From positions 5,276,204 through 5,340,203 of the forward strand of contig NZ_JHEG04000001.1 in NCBI RefSeq assembly GCF_000760695.4: 64,000 bases of DNA, in the 5' to 3' direction. This document shows, piece by piece, positions 38,346-48,017 of this stretch; the stretch's first letter is position 1; each line of letters opens with the position of its first letter. Under the pieces are notes generated by a model that was not told the DNA's origin, ran no database searches, and saw only the letters and a program-made list of their open reading frames with translations. The stretch comes from Tolypothrix bouteillei VB521301 (GTDB lineage Bacteria; Cyanobacteriota; Cyanobacteriia; Cyanobacteriales; Nostocaceae). The position numbers and the translations under genes are program-made.

Positions 38346-39179
38346 TTATGCGGTAGATTTTTTCTTAAACTGAACCAAGCTGAAAACCGCTAAAAATAGC
38401 ACAAATTGTACGAGTACGATACTGGGTCCGGAAGCAAAGTTGAACAAACCCGATACCATAATCCCGCCAAAGCTACTAGTGGAACCGACAATCACGGACA
38501 AAATGAGAAACCAGTTAAAGTGATGGCTCATTAATTTGGCTGTTGAGGCGGGAATCACTAAGAAAGCGTTCACGAGTAAAACGCCGACCGCTTTAATTGC
38601 TACAGCAACAGCCAGTGATAGCAGGACTACAAAACAATAACGATACAATTGTACTGGAACCCCTTGAACCTTTGCTACCGCAGGATTAAGAGTTAATAGA
38701 ATTTGCTGCTGCAAAGTTAATAAGAGAAATGCACTACCTCCTATAAGGACAAGCAGAGTTAAAACTAGGTCAGTAATGTCAATCGCTAAGATATCGCCGA
38801 ACAGTATGCTCATTAAATTGCCACGATACCCTTTAATTAGACTAGTCAACAGCACTCCAAGGGCTAACGCACCGGAAAGGACAATACTGAGGACACTATC
38901 GCTAGCCAAATCTGTTTGATCGATGAAGTAAAGAACAACCAACCCAAACAGTAAAGTAAAGGGTAGTAACATCCAGGTGGGATTTAACTGTAGCAGTACA
39001 CCTAACGCCACACCCACTAAAGCAGCATGACCTACCGCATGGCTAAAGAAGGACAATTGGCGCAAGGTGACAAAACTACCAAGCAAACCGCCAAGTATTC
39101 CCATCAACACCGCACCTGCGATCGCTCGTTGCATGAAGGGAAACTGTAGTAAATTCACCAAGTCATTCAAATTTGTCAT
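38346..39179 (-). CDS. znuB: Zinc/manganese ABC transporter permease
   Basis: 277 residues with about eight hydrophobic helices, an ABC-3 family permease. It keeps the family loop around FFSHAVGHAALVGVALG (about 43-59) and the ILFGDILAI segment. It forms the inner-membrane channel of a metal importer. It is the last gene of a three-gene minus-strand operon (binding protein, ATPase, permease), 70 bp after the ATPase gene, with ATTCATA heptamers in between. Zinc rather than manganese is inferred from the His-rich loop of the binding protein and the upstream palindrome. Confidence 0.88.
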   Translation of the reverse strand: MTNLNDLVNLLQFPFMQRAIAGAVLMGILGGLLGSFVTLRQLSFFSHAVGHAALVGVALGVLLQLNPTWMLLPFTLLFGLVVLYFIDQTDLASDSVLSIVLSGALALGVLLTSLIKGYRGNLMSILFGDILAIDITDLVLTLLVLIGGSAFLLLTLQQQILLTLNPAVAKVQGVPVQLYRYCFVVLLSLAVAVAIKAVGVLLVNAFLVIPASTAKLMSHHFNWFLILSVIVGSTSSFGGIMVSGLFNFASGPSIVLVQFVLFLAVFSLVQFKKKSTA

Positions 39180-39212
39180 TGGGCATTTCTAAAGTTATGT
39201 GTAGCTTCAAAA

Positions 39213-39252
39213 ATTCATAATTCATAATTCATAATTCATAATTCGTAATTCA
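39213..39252. repeat. ATTCATA heptamer repeats
   Basis: Five near-identical 7-bp units (ATTCATA, last ATTCGTA) between the ATPase and permease genes. The array reaches the final codons of the ATPase gene at 39250. Confidence 0.85.
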
Positions 39253-40029
39253 GTCATGGTTGTGTCGGTAGCGGCTAAAGCCGGGACCGTAAGTTGCTAA
39301 AAGATTTTGTGGTGAAAGAGCGACTTCTGGGACTCCCGTACAAACAATGGTTTGGTTCAAACAAATAACGCGATCGCAGTAATGGCTGACCATATCAATA
39401 TCATGGGAGACTTGCAAAACCGTCCAACCTTCTTCTTGTTTGAGTTCATTAAGCAACGTATAAAAATCTGCTGCACCTTGAATATCCACTCCAGCAAAAG
39501 CCTCATCCAGAACCAAGAGTTTGCGGGGTACAACCAAACAATATGCCAACAACACACGTTTAAATTGACCGCCACTGAGAGTTCCAATGGCTTGATGGCG
39601 CAGGTGGTACGCATCAGTTCGGCGCAGAGCTTCCGAGACTGCTGCGGATTTTTCCTTTTTTCGGCGACTTATACCTCCGACATTGAAGAAATTGGAACAA
39701 GAACTAGAAACCCATCCCAATTCTACGAGTTCACCTACAGAAATAGGAAAGCTGCGATCGAAAATAAAATTTTGCGGCATGTAAGCCAACTGGTGGCGCA
39801 AATTTCCCAAACGAGCTATGGGACGACCAAATATTTCAATGCTACCTGCACTTCTAGGAATTAAATCTAAAATACCTTGCACCAGCGTACTTTTACCGGC
39901 ACCATTTGGTCCCACTATAGCTGTATTTGTTCCCTTGTGTATTTCCAAAGAAACATCCCGAACAGCTAGATAGCTACCCTGATAAACCGTCAATCCCTCT
40001 ACTTTTAAAATAGGAAAATCATTAATCAT
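39250..40029 (-). CDS. znuC: Zinc/manganese ABC transporter ATP-binding protein
   Basis: 259 residues. Walker A GPNGAGKST (about 39-47), Q-loop in MPQNF, ABC signature LSGGQFKR, Walker B LLVLDEAFAG and switch His in VSHD are all present, so it should be an active ATPase. It energises the import of the metal delivered by the upstream binding protein. The gene sits between the binding protein (118 bp upstream) and permease genes. A lysine/arginine-rich insertion (GISRRKKEKS) occurs before the signature helix, common in metal-type ABC ATPases. Confidence 0.92.
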   Translation of the reverse strand: MINDFPILKVEGLTVYQGSYLAVRDVSLEIHKGTNTAIVGPNGAGKSTLVQGILDLIPRSAGSIEIFGRPIARLGNLRHQLAYMPQNFIFDRSFPISVGELVELGWVSSSCSNFFNVGGISRRKKEKSAAVSEALRRTDAYHLRHQAIGTLSGGQFKRVLLAYCLVVPRKLLVLDEAFAGVDIQGAADFYTLLNELKQEEGWTVLQVSHDIDMVSHYCDRVICLNQTIVCTGVPEVALSPQNLLATYGPGFSRYRHNHD

Positions 40030-40147
40030 TCGTCATTTGTTGTTAACCGGAAACAATCATAGATTCTCATTATGAGTTATAAATTATGAAATTATGATGA
40101 AATGTACCCTGTAGTACGCGTAATTTCTGACTCATTATTTATAACAC

Positions 40148-41152
40148 CTACTGACAGGCAGATTTTAAAGTTTCTAAATTAGCTCGCATTCCTTGAAAAT
40201 AGTACTGAGGATCTATTTCTCCCGTTTCCAATGAATCCAAAGGACGCAAAGTCAAATTCAAATCTTTAGAAAGACTCGTTAACAATTTGTTATCCGATCC
40301 TGGTTCGCCAAACAACGCTTTCACTTTATACTGCTTGACCGCTTTTACTGCGTTTTGTACGTCTGTTGGTGAGAGTTGGTCTTCTGGAATTTCCACAACA
40401 GCAACTTGCTTTAGATTGTAGCGTTTAGCTAAGTACGAGTAAGCATCATGGAAAGTGACAAAGGTACAATTGGGAGTCTTTTGTAAAGTTTGCTGAAATT
40501 CACCGTTCAAACTCTCTAATTGCTTGATATATGCTGCTGCATTCGCTTCATAAGTTGCTTTACGAGCAGGGTCAGCAGCAATAAGACCATCCCGAATATT
40601 TTCAACTTGCTGTTTTGCCAAAACGGGATCTAACCATACATGAGGGTTTCCTTCTGCATGGTCGTGATTGTGTTCTTCTTGAGCACTATGAGTTTTCACA
40701 ACAGGTGAAATTTCATCGAGAGCTTGAACTCCTTTGCTAGCATCCACTTGAATAAGTTTGGAATTTTGGGCATTCTCGATCGTGCTATCCAGAAATCCCT
40801 CTAACCCCATGCCATTTTTTACCAATACATTAGCCGTAGCAATTTCCTTGACATTCTCTGGTGTTGCCTGGTATTCATGGACTTCTGTACCGGGTGGCAC
40901 TAATATCTTGACATCTGCTGCATCTCCAGCAACTGCCTGAGTAAACCAATAAATCGGTAAAAAGGTAGCTACAACTTTGATTTTGTTTGATTGTGGTGAT
41001 GGAGTCGATGCTGTTTCCCGTGTTTGTGGAGGCTGTTCGGAATTGGTTACCTGCCTTGTGTCGGAGCCATTACACCCAAGACTTAAAAATACCATTAAGA
41101 AAGCAATTATACTAAAAAAGCTTTTTTTCGGACTATTCTGAGGCTGATACAC
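40148..41152 (-). CDS. znuA: Zinc ABC transporter substrate-binding lipoprotein
   Basis: 334 residues. A lipoprotein signal (hydrophobic stretch then SLGC, Cys about 27), a Ser/Thr/Pro linker, and a cluster A-1 metal-binding fold: FLPIYWFTQAVAGD, GTEVHEYQATP with a ligand His, a His/Asp loop HSAQEEHNHDHAEGNPH (about 156-172), ligand His in NPHVWLDP and TFHDAY, and Asp in FGEPGSDN. The His-rich loop is typical of zinc rather than manganese binders. It captures zinc outside the membrane for ZnuCB. A Fur/Zur-type palindrome lies about 70 bp upstream, so zinc repression is likely. Confidence 0.93.
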   Translation of the reverse strand: MYQPQNSPKKSFFSIIAFLMVFLSLGCNGSDTRQVTNSEQPPQTRETASTPSPQSNKIKVVATFLPIYWFTQAVAGDAADVKILVPPGTEVHEYQATPENVKEIATANVLVKNGMGLEGFLDSTIENAQNSKLIQVDASKGVQALDEISPVVKTHSAQEEHNHDHAEGNPHVWLDPVLAKQQVENIRDGLIAADPARKATYEANAAAYIKQLESLNGEFQQTLQKTPNCTFVTFHDAYSYLAKRYNLKQVAVVEIPEDQLSPTDVQNAVKAVKQYKVKALFGEPGSDNKLLTSLSKDLNLTLRPLDSLETGEIDPQYYFQGMRANLETLKSACQ

Positions 41153-41222
41153 TTTTTTCTCCTTCGCACAGTTATTTACAAGATTTCTTGTTATTTATTG
41201 ACATACAGATTGTACTGCAAAA

Positions 41223-41241
41223 CATAATGATACTCATTATT
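41223..41241. promoter_or_regulatory. Fur/Zur-family operator
   Basis: CATAATGATACTCATTATT matches the 19-bp Fur-type consensus GATAATGATAATCATTATC at 16 positions. It lies about 70 bp upstream of znuA. Given the zinc operon, Zur is the more likely ligand; the site could also serve the divergent porin gene about 400 bp away. Confidence 0.65.
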
Positions 41242-41637
41242 AAACCAAAAAACTGGTACAGCGTAGCGGAAATAACCATACCATTAGTATTGAGACAAAA
41301 GTCTCATTCATAGGCGTTTGAGCCTTCTGCCCTCTGCCTTCTTCTGCCTTCATATACTAGAGCGTGCATGGTAGCAATGTTTGTAATAACCTATGTGGAA
41401 AATCAGGAATTAGGTATTGGAGATTACCTGACCGATTTTTATCCCTCTTCATGTAAGTAATTCATGACGACAGCTTATTTGAGAGGCTTTTTCATATAAA
41501 CTAATACCAATTTGAAAAAACACGGTTAATTATGCGAGATTAAGTCTCAACACCACTTTCTCAATCCAAAACCAAAATGGTATAAATTTTCCAAGCTTGA
41601 GATGTGGGTTTTAATCGAAAATGTGTGTGAGGAAGAG
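41242..41637. other. Spacer between zinc operon and porin gene
   Basis: Gene-free region holding the upstream parts of the divergent znuA and porin genes. Apart from the operator at 41223 I see no further palindrome or coding frame. Confidence 0.5.
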
Positions 41638-43266
41638 ATGACAAAATTTTGGAAATGGTTGCTGGCTAGCCCAGTCTTTTTGAGCATAATGCTAGTCATG
41701 AATGCCACTGTCGTTGCGGGGGAAACACCAAGCAATGAGAATCTCAACGTAACTGACAATCGCCCTAAAGACAAAACAATGGCACAGGTGACGTCAGTTT
41801 CTCAGCTATCAGACGTACAGCCAACAGACTGGGCTTTCCAAGCGCTGCAATCGTTGGTAGAAAGATACGGTTGTATTGCTGGATATCCAAATGGGACTTA
41901 TAGAGGCAATCGGGCGCTAACAAGATACGAATTTGCGGCTGGTTTAAATGCTTGTCTCGATCGCGTCAACGAACTCATTGCCACCGCTACATCCGAGTTA
42001 GTCACCAAACAAGATTTAGCCACATTACAAAAACTGCAAGAGGAATTTGCGGCTGAACTGGCGACGCTTCGCGGGCGTGTAGATGCACTTGAAGCAAAAA
42101 CTGCTGAGTTGGAAGCCAATCAATTTTCCACCACGACGAAACTGCAAGGAGAAGCTGTCGCAGCCATCACTGATGTCTTTGGAGGCAATACAGTCAACGA
42201 TGTAGACGTTAGGGATAACAATACAACCTTTGGGGCGCGCTTACGCGTGGAGTTGGTCACTAGCTTCACGGGAAACGACACTTTGTTTACCAGACTTCAA
42301 GCAAATAATATTGTCAACCCCGAACTTGGGACACCAGAAGGTAGCCTCTTCTTTGCAGGTGAAGACGGTAACAGCGATGTCTTGCTAGATGCGCTCTGGT
42401 ACAAATTCCCCCTGACTAAAAGCACAGAGGTGATTGCTCTTGCTAACGCAGGTGCAGCAGATGACATCACGGATACGATCAACATCTTTGATGGAGATGG
42501 TTCTCTAGGTGCTTTATCGACCTTTGGTACGCGGAACGCAATTTATTACCAGGTAGAAGGCGCGGGTTTGGGTATCACCCAACGGTTTGGGGATGCTGTA
42601 TCTGTCTCTTTAGGATATTTAGGCAATTCACCAAACGATCCATCCCTTGGTAATGGTATATTTAACGGTCCCTCCAGTGCTCTAGCACAACTGACTATTA
42701 AACCAAGCGATCGCTTTAGTTTTGCTTTCACCTACATTAATGCTTACAACCAGGAATTAGGCGCAGGAAGTACTCGCGCAAATCCAATCTCATTCTTCAA
42801 CTCCAACTTTGACTTTGACTTAGATGGAGAATCAGACGAGTTAAATGTACCCTTCTCCAGTAATTCCTACGGTTTTCAAGCATCCATTGGCTTAAGCGAG
42901 AAATTTGTCTTAGGAGGTTGGGTTGGATACACAAATGCTCGCAACTTGTCCACAGAAGGAGGAAGAATCGATCGAGGAGATTTAGATATTTGGACTTGGG
43001 CTGTGACCCTAGGATTTCCCGATCTTGGCAAAAAAGGCAACTTAGCTGGTATCATTTTTGGTATGGAACCAAAAGTCACGGGTTCCAGCATCAACGAAAT
43101 CTCCAAAGATAGAGATACTTCCTATCACATTGAAGCCTTCTACCAATATCAAGTTACTGAAAACATAGCCATCACCCCAGGAGTGATTTGGCTGACAGCA
43201 CCAGACCATAACAATAACAACGACGATGTTGTAATTGGTGCTATTAGAACAACGTTGAGTTTTTAA
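41638..43266 (+). CDS. SLH-domain outer-membrane porin
   Basis: About 542 residues. Signal peptide (MTKFWKWLLASPVFLSIMLVM...), one SLH domain (SQLSDVQPTDWAFQALQSLV... GCIAGYPNGTYRGNRALTRYEFAAGL), a coiled coil (LQEEFAAELATLRGRVDALEAKTAELEAN) and a long Gly/Phe/Asn-rich beta-barrel ending in Phe (TTLSF). This is the cyanobacterial SLH/OprB ('iron uptake porin') family: SLH and coiled coil bind peptidoglycan, the barrel forms the pore. I chose ATG 41638 because AGGAAGAG precedes it; an ATG 12 codons upstream is less likely. Its position next to znuACB suggests metal supply, but other solutes are possible. Confidence 0.9.
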   Translation: MTKFWKWLLASPVFLSIMLVMNATVVAGETPSNENLNVTDNRPKDKTMAQVTSVSQLSDVQPTDWAFQALQSLVERYGCIAGYPNGTYRGNRALTRYEFAAGLNACLDRVNELIATATSELVTKQDLATLQKLQEEFAAELATLRGRVDALEAKTAELEANQFSTTTKLQGEAVAAITDVFGGNTVNDVDVRDNNTTFGARLRVELVTSFTGNDTLFTRLQANNIVNPELGTPEGSLFFAGEDGNSDVLLDALWYKFPLTKSTEVIALANAGAADDITDTINIFDGDGSLGALSTFGTRNAIYYQVEGAGLGITQRFGDAVSVSLGYLGNSPNDPSLGNGIFNGPSSALAQLTIKPSDRFSFAFTYINAYNQELGAGSTRANPISFFNSNFDFDLDGESDELNVPFSSNSYGFQASIGLSEKFVLGGWVGYTNARNLSTEGGRIDRGDLDIWTWAVTLGFPDLGKKGNLAGIIFGMEPKVTGSSINEISKDRDTSYHIEAFYQYQVTENIAITPGVIWLTAPDHNNNNDDVVIGAIRTTLSF

Positions 43267-43278
43267 TCACATATAAAA

Positions 43279-43302
43279 AGACCAGCCTACCACAGCTGGT
43301 CT
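43279..43302 (+). terminator. Hairpin after the porin gene
   Basis: An 8-bp perfect stem AGACCAGC/GCTGGTCT with an 8-base loop, 12 bp after the porin stop. No strong T-run follows. The rest of the spacer to 43611 is AT-rich and shows nothing further. Confidence 0.6.
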
Positions 43303-43611
43303 CATAAATATCTCTTGCGTTGTCTTGTTTCCTGAGTTAAACCCAAACTGCGCGTTCTCAAAGCGCACCGGGAAACTTTTCTTCACAATATTGTAACAGC
43401 CAACACAGATTTTTAATGGAAATTTATCAAAAAAACAACACATTTATAAAAAAATAGCCTCTATCTTTAAGAAGAATTTAAGCATATCTTTGTAAAAATA
43501 AATCAACTTTTTAAATCAAAATAATTTATTATTTTTCATTACTCTACTTGTCACTAGGTATTGAGCGTCAATGACTCTCCCTTTTCTCCCTTGTCCCGGT
43601 TGTTCCTCCAA

Positions 43612-45342
43612 TCACTGTTCGCTGTTCGCTAACTGCGGTCGTCCCCAAATAACGCGTTCCTGCTTGTAGATAGCAATGCCAGGTTTTGCTCCCTTGGGCT
43701 TGTAGACATACTTTGGTTGAGTATAAACTATTGGCACTTGGTCGCTTTGACGGCTGCGACTGTAGTATGCTGCTAGGTTGGCAACGTACTGTAAATCGCT
43801 TTCCTCTGGAACTGCACCGGCTTCCAAACGCAAAAGCAGGTGACTCCCCGGAATTTCTTGTGCGTGAAACCATAAATCGTAGTCATTCGCAACTCGAAAA
43901 GTTAACTGGTCGTTTTGACGATTGTTGCGACCGATTAAAACTTCAAAACCACTAGGGGTGCGGAAATGATGAAAGTTGATGTTAGCGGATTCTGTAGAAC
44001 TGCGACGGCGATACCCTGAGTCTTCTAAATATTGCTGCTGAATCAGTTCCTCGCGAATTTCCTCTAAAGCTTGTAAATCTTCTGATGTTTGGTAGCTGTC
44101 TATTTGAGAAATCGCTGCGTCTACTTGCTCCAAATACTCAATCTCTGCCTTAACTTCTATCAATAGCGGTTCCACAGCAGTACGGGCGCGTTTGAGTTTT
44201 TGGTGCTGTTTGTACAAATTTTGAGCATTTTGCACTGCATTTTTGTCCGGTTCTAAGGAAATCTTGATAGGTTTACCAGTTTCAAAGTCAGGTAAGACAA
44301 TCTCCTTCATTCCCACTTGCCATTCATGCAAGTGCGCCATTAACAAATCGGCTTTTTGCCTGTACTCATCTGCTTGTTCGGATTGCTGTAAGCGGTGCTC
44401 AAACGCAGCAGCCTTGACTCGCAATTTTTCTAAAGTGTTGTTGAGTTTTTGATTCAACTGATGCCGCAGCTGAGAAAATGTCTGTAAATTGAATTGGTCA
44501 GTATAATAGCGATTGAGTAGCTCTTGAATATCTTCAGCTGGTTTCAATGCACCCCAACCCAGGACGTTGTATCCTCCTGCTGTCCAAACAGGTTCGTATT
44601 TCTCGCTCTCCAATCTTTGTAACCATTCGCACCATCGCTGAAACAGACGCTGCCAATCCTCTGATTTTAGGGTATCGGTTGTACTCTCCGGATCTATACC
44701 GGATACCTGTAACATTGACTGTATAAGCGAAGGAGAAACGCCACGGTAGTTTTTGAGTAACTGCTTTTTGATAGCTCCTGGTATTAAACTGACTCTTTCT
44801 TGCCAGCGTTCCTGAGATTCTGTCAAACTGGGTACGGTAGCAGTGAGTCGGGGTGGTTTTTCATAGGATTGTCCTGTAAGAATCGGGCGGACGCTGGATT
44901 GTTGTTGGTTAACTTGGTGGGCAACAGTAATTATTGTGTTACTAGCATCGGTAAGAATAACGTTACTGTACTTACCCATGATTTCAACATACACGTGATA
45001 TAAAGCGCTTTCGCCCGGACGACGAGCAAACTGTAAATCAACAGCACGTTCCCAGGGGTCGATTATGTCTATGGAGACTAATGCCAATCCACCTAACTGA
45101 TGTATCAGTTGTTGGCTGAAGGTAAAAGTATCTGGGATTCTTGGTGGTGGATCTCCGATGTGAAGGCGGGCGGCTTGGGGATGCCAAGAAATTTCCAGCC
45201 AACTCCGTTGTTTGATCGTGCGGAGTGCGATCGCAATAGTGTAGCTGTTGCGCTGATAAACTTGCTCTATGCGAGATGGTAGCCAGTTAGCGCGGATATC
45301 GCTACAAACAGCAGTAAGAGTCGTAAAGTCAAAAGTTTGCAC
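43612..45342 (-). CDS. NFACT/Rqc2-family protein (RqcH homologue)
   Basis: About 576 residues. The N-terminal NFACT-N fold (about 1-200) starts MQTFDFTTLTAVCSDIRANWLPSRIEQVYQ and includes DPWERAVDL, where family members keep an essential Asp-Arg pair. A long coiled-coil (about 295-440) and an NFACT-R domain (FRTPSGFEVLIGRNNRQNDQLTFRVANDYDLWFHAQEIPGSHL) follow. RqcH binds stalled 50S subunits and adds alanine tails in ribosome rescue. I place the start at GTG 45342, with GGGGAA upstream and a matching family N-terminus; earlier TTG/GTG codons exist at 45363 and 45360. The last residues (ANSEQ) come from GCGAACA heptamers. Confidence 0.87.
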   Translation of the reverse strand: MQTFDFTTLTAVCSDIRANWLPSRIEQVYQRNSYTIAIALRTIKQRSWLEISWHPQAARLHIGDPPPRIPDTFTFSQQLIHQLGGLALVSIDIIDPWERAVDLQFARRPGESALYHVYVEIMGKYSNVILTDASNTIITVAHQVNQQQSSVRPILTGQSYEKPPRLTATVPSLTESQERWQERVSLIPGAIKKQLLKNYRGVSPSLIQSMLQVSGIDPESTTDTLKSEDWQRLFQRWCEWLQRLESEKYEPVWTAGGYNVLGWGALKPAEDIQELLNRYYTDQFNLQTFSQLRHQLNQKLNNTLEKLRVKAAAFEHRLQQSEQADEYRQKADLLMAHLHEWQVGMKEIVLPDFETGKPIKISLEPDKNAVQNAQNLYKQHQKLKRARTAVEPLLIEVKAEIEYLEQVDAAISQIDSYQTSEDLQALEEIREELIQQQYLEDSGYRRRSSTESANINFHHFRTPSGFEVLIGRNNRQNDQLTFRVANDYDLWFHAQEIPGSHLLLRLEAGAVPEESDLQYVANLAAYYSRSRQSDQVPIVYTQPKYVYKPKGAKPGIAIYKQERVIWGRPQLANSEQ

Positions 45343-45646
45343 AACGATTCCCCGTTTCACCAATTGTCAGCTACCAGTTATCACTTGTTAGCGCTCTGTT
45401 CGCTGATGGAGTCTTAAAATGTCCGTGTAAAGAAAATATAACTTTACTATAATAGCAAAAACTTTAGTAGCTGATGAAAAAAGTTCATAACCTATCATAA
45501 CAAACTCTCTTCCCCAAGCCCTACTCTCTTTTTCAAGCTACCTTGCAATTCCTACCGTAATAGTGTGAGTTTAACTATATAATTTGCGAGATTATTTATA
45601 TTTTTGGGAATACTAGCTGATATGAATCTTGGAAGTCTTGGCTCAA

Positions 45647-47011
45647 ATGTCTGTACATATAAACAAAATTTTTAGTATTCCTGGCTATAGCATCTTGGAA
45701 AAAATTTATGCAGGCAGTAAAACTCTAGTTTGCCGGGGTATTAGAGAACATGACCAAAAACCAGTGATTATTAAAGCGATGCAGAGCAAACATCCAAGTT
45801 TTACTCAAATTGCTCAGTTTCGCAATCAATATGCGATCGCAGTTAGTCTTCAGTTTTCAGGTATTGTCCAAACCTATAGCTTAGAAAATTTTGATAACAG
45901 CTATGCTTTGGTCATGGAAGATTTCGGTGGTGTTTCTTTGCGGGATTACTTAGATCGTTTTAAGGAATCAAATACCATATCTCTACAAGAGTTTTTCCAT
46001 ATTGCTGTTCAAATAGCTTCTACTCTCCACCAACTGCACCGAAACCACGTAATTCATAAAGATATTAAACCTGCAAATATCCTGATTAATCCCAACACCT
46101 TTGAGGTGAAGTTAGCAGATTTTAGTATTGCCTCCCTACTTCCAAAAGAAATTCAATACCCGCTCGCTCCCAATATTTTAGAAGGTACATTAGCTTATAT
46201 TTCCCCCGAACAAACCGGAAGGATGAACCGAGGAATCGACTACCGTAGCGATTTTTATTCTCTTGGAGTTACATTTTTTGAACTCCTCACTGGACAGTAT
46301 TCACTGCAAAATCAAATTCAAGAAATAGATCTAGATTTTCTGAAAGAAGACTTACCCAAAATTCTTCATTTCATGAAACTTGGCACCAACCGTATCAAGA
46401 ATATCGTGTTAGGTCTGCGTAACTTTTCTCGCTTAGATGAAGCCGAAATGAAGCCAGTTGATATTCATGAGGAAATCAACAGTACTTTAATGATATTACA
46501 TCATAAACTTAAAGCCAAAGTAGAGCGACCGGAAATTAAAGTTATAAAAGAATACGGAAAACTCCCCCAGGTTGAATGTTATGTCAATCAAATGAACCAA
46601 GTTTTTATGAATATACTGGTAAATGCAATTGATGCTTTGGAACTAGGAACAGGGAACTCGAAACTAGGGATTAGAAAGATAAGCTCCCTAACTCTCTATT
46701 TTAAATCTTTAATCCCCACAATTATTATTCGTACATTGATTGTAGAAAAACATATTGTAGAGATTCTGATTGCTGACAACGGTTCTGGAATAGCTCCGGA
46801 AGTTATACAAAAAATCTTCGATCCGTTTTTTACAACTAAGCCAATAGGAAGTGGAACTGGTTTGGGGTTATCAATCAGTTACCAAATTGTAGTAGAAAAA
46901 CATAAGGGTAGTTTAACTTGCAATTCCCTACTAGGTCAGGGAACTGAATTTATTATTAAAATCCCAATTAAGCAGAATAAAGCTTGTAACCAAATAATTC
47001 GTAATTCGTAA
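45647..47011 (+). CDS. Ser/Thr kinase fused to H-box-less histidine kinase (internal deletion)
   Basis: About 454 residues. Residues 1-220 are a Ser/Thr kinase like that of the 2055-residue protein ([13 protein letters not shown] for [20 protein letters not shown]), but it stops after [15 protein letters not shown]. At about 228 it jumps to the histidine-kinase dimerisation region [19 protein letters not shown] and continues through the ATPase ([32 protein letters not shown]). Relatives have about 1,300 residues between these points, including AAA, GAF and the H-box HEINNP, all missing here. An in-frame repeat-derived insertion ([12 protein letters not shown]...) sits between the N and G1 boxes. 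ATG 45647 is preferred over TTG 45629. Probably a deletion product. Confidence 0.85.
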   Translation: MSVHINKIFSIPGYSILEKIYAGSKTLVCRGIREHDQKPVIIKAMQSKHPSFTQIAQFRNQYAIAVSLQFSGIVQTYSLENFDNSYALVMEDFGGVSLRDYLDRFKESNTISLQEFFHIAVQIASTLHQLHRNHVIHKDIKPANILINPNTFEVKLADFSIASLLPKEIQYPLAPNILEGTLAYISPEQTGRMNRGIDYRSDFYSLGVTFFELLTGQYSLQNQIQEIDLDFLKEDLPKILHFMKLGTNRIKNIVLGLRNFSRLDEAEMKPVDIHEEINSTLMILHHKLKAKVERPEIKVIKEYGKLPQVECYVNQMNQVFMNILVNAIDALELGTGNSKLGIRKISSLTLYFKSLIPTIIIRTLIVEKHIVEILIADNGSGIAPEVIQKIFDPFFTTKPIGSGTGLGLSISYQIVVEKHKGSLTCNSLLGQGTEFIIKIPIKQNKACNQIIRNS

Positions 47012-47039
47012 TAAAAAGTACAACTACGAATTACGAATT
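46996..47039. repeat. ATTCGTA heptamers, inverted, at gene end
   Basis: ATTCGTA units read forward and then in reverse complement (TACGAAT), so the stretch can fold into a hairpin. The forward units encode the last residues (IIRNS) and stop of the kinase fusion. Confidence 0.75.
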
Positions 47040-47063
47040 GGAACGAAACGAGTTTACCACTCG

Positions 47064-47783
47064 TTAAGCTGCTGGCTTTTTGCGGCTGTAACCCAAACCT
47101 GCAAATGCGACCAATGCGATCGCGCCAATTGTACCGGGTTCGGGTACGCTGGTCTTAGACGAACCCCCTACCTTAAATTGGTATGCTAGTTGAGAATTCT
47201 TTGGTGGAGTTGTACCAGCCCAAAATAATGTTGTCTGACCTGTCAGCACAAAAGGATCGCTAATGTCGCTAATTCTTAGGTAATCCACATCTGAAGCAAG
47301 ACCCAAAGAAGAAGAATTTAGAGATCCAAGGCTTGTACCATTCAGCACCAAGTCACTCAAACTAACAACACTATTCTGTGAAGCAAAGGTACGGATGAAA
47401 ATATCGCTCACCGGACCATTAAAAGCCGTGCTGGACAAAGTCTGACCGCCAACAATATATTTAACGCTGTTACCCGTGTATTCCAGACTGAAGTTTACTG
47501 GCTGGTTGTTAACCCAAGCATACTGTTGTTGCTCAACAGGCTGACCGCCTTGCTGAATATCGTCATTAATACTAAGTTCATAAGTAGCAAGACCTCCAAG
47601 ATCTCCAATTCGACCTTCAGCAACAAACTTTTCAGAAAATTGCCCTTGCTTGATGAGATTTTCAAAATCCGTATCTGTGAAATTAGGGTTTTGGCTGAGT
47701 GTTAGGGCTTTTGCTGGGTTTGGCACTGTACACAGTCCAAGGGTCAATAGACCAAAAATCAAGAGCAGTTTCCGTTGAATCAT
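47064..47783 (-). CDS. PEP-CTERM secreted protein
   Basis: 239 residues. Signal peptide (MIQRKLLLIFGLLTLGLCTVPNPAKA), a beta-rich exported domain, and a C-terminal sorting tag: SVPEPGTIGAIALVAFAGLGYSRKK, with the Pro-Glu-Pro motif, a transmembrane helix and basic residues. PEP-CTERM proteins are processed by exosortase and delivered to the envelope or exopolysaccharide. It is a tandem paralogue of the protein at 48018-48800: both have DFENL..QGQF, FVAEGRIGD, VNFSLEYTG, SGPV/NGPVxDIFIRTFA and LAYQxKVG. The domain is the kind known as a choice-of-anchor module; function unknown. Confidence 0.9.
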   Translation of the reverse strand: MIQRKLLLIFGLLTLGLCTVPNPAKALTLSQNPNFTDTDFENLIKQGQFSEKFVAEGRIGDLGGLATYELSINDDIQQGGQPVEQQQYAWVNNQPVNFSLEYTGNSVKYIVGGQTLSSTAFNGPVSDIFIRTFASQNSVVSLSDLVLNGTSLGSLNSSSLGLASDVDYLRISDISDPFVLTGQTTLFWAGTTPPKNSQLAYQFKVGGSSKTSVPEPGTIGAIALVAFAGLGYSRKKPAA

Positions 47784-47948
47784 TTGCTTGCCTCAATAAA
47801 AAATAGGGTTTCCTAGAAATTACTGATGACTACATCTGTCCTCACCGCTTTTACATAAAACTTTAACAGAACTTCTTAATACTGGTACAAATGCTGGAAA
47901 CCTTTACTAAAAACTTAATTCTTTCATGAAAATATGAAAATTTTTCTA

Positions 47949-47983
47949 TTTCAAAAACACGGCTTCTTAAAGAAACCGTGTTG
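47949..47983 (-). terminator. Rho-independent terminator
   Basis: Stem AACACGG...CCGTGTT (47956-47962 with 47976-47982) continued inward by TTCTT/AAGAA-type pairs; on the minus strand it is followed by a run of T. It lies 35 bp past the stop of the 48018-48800 gene. Confidence 0.8.
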
Positions 47984-48017
47984 GTAAATTTCAAGTTGAT
48001 TGTGCTTCAGCTATTAA

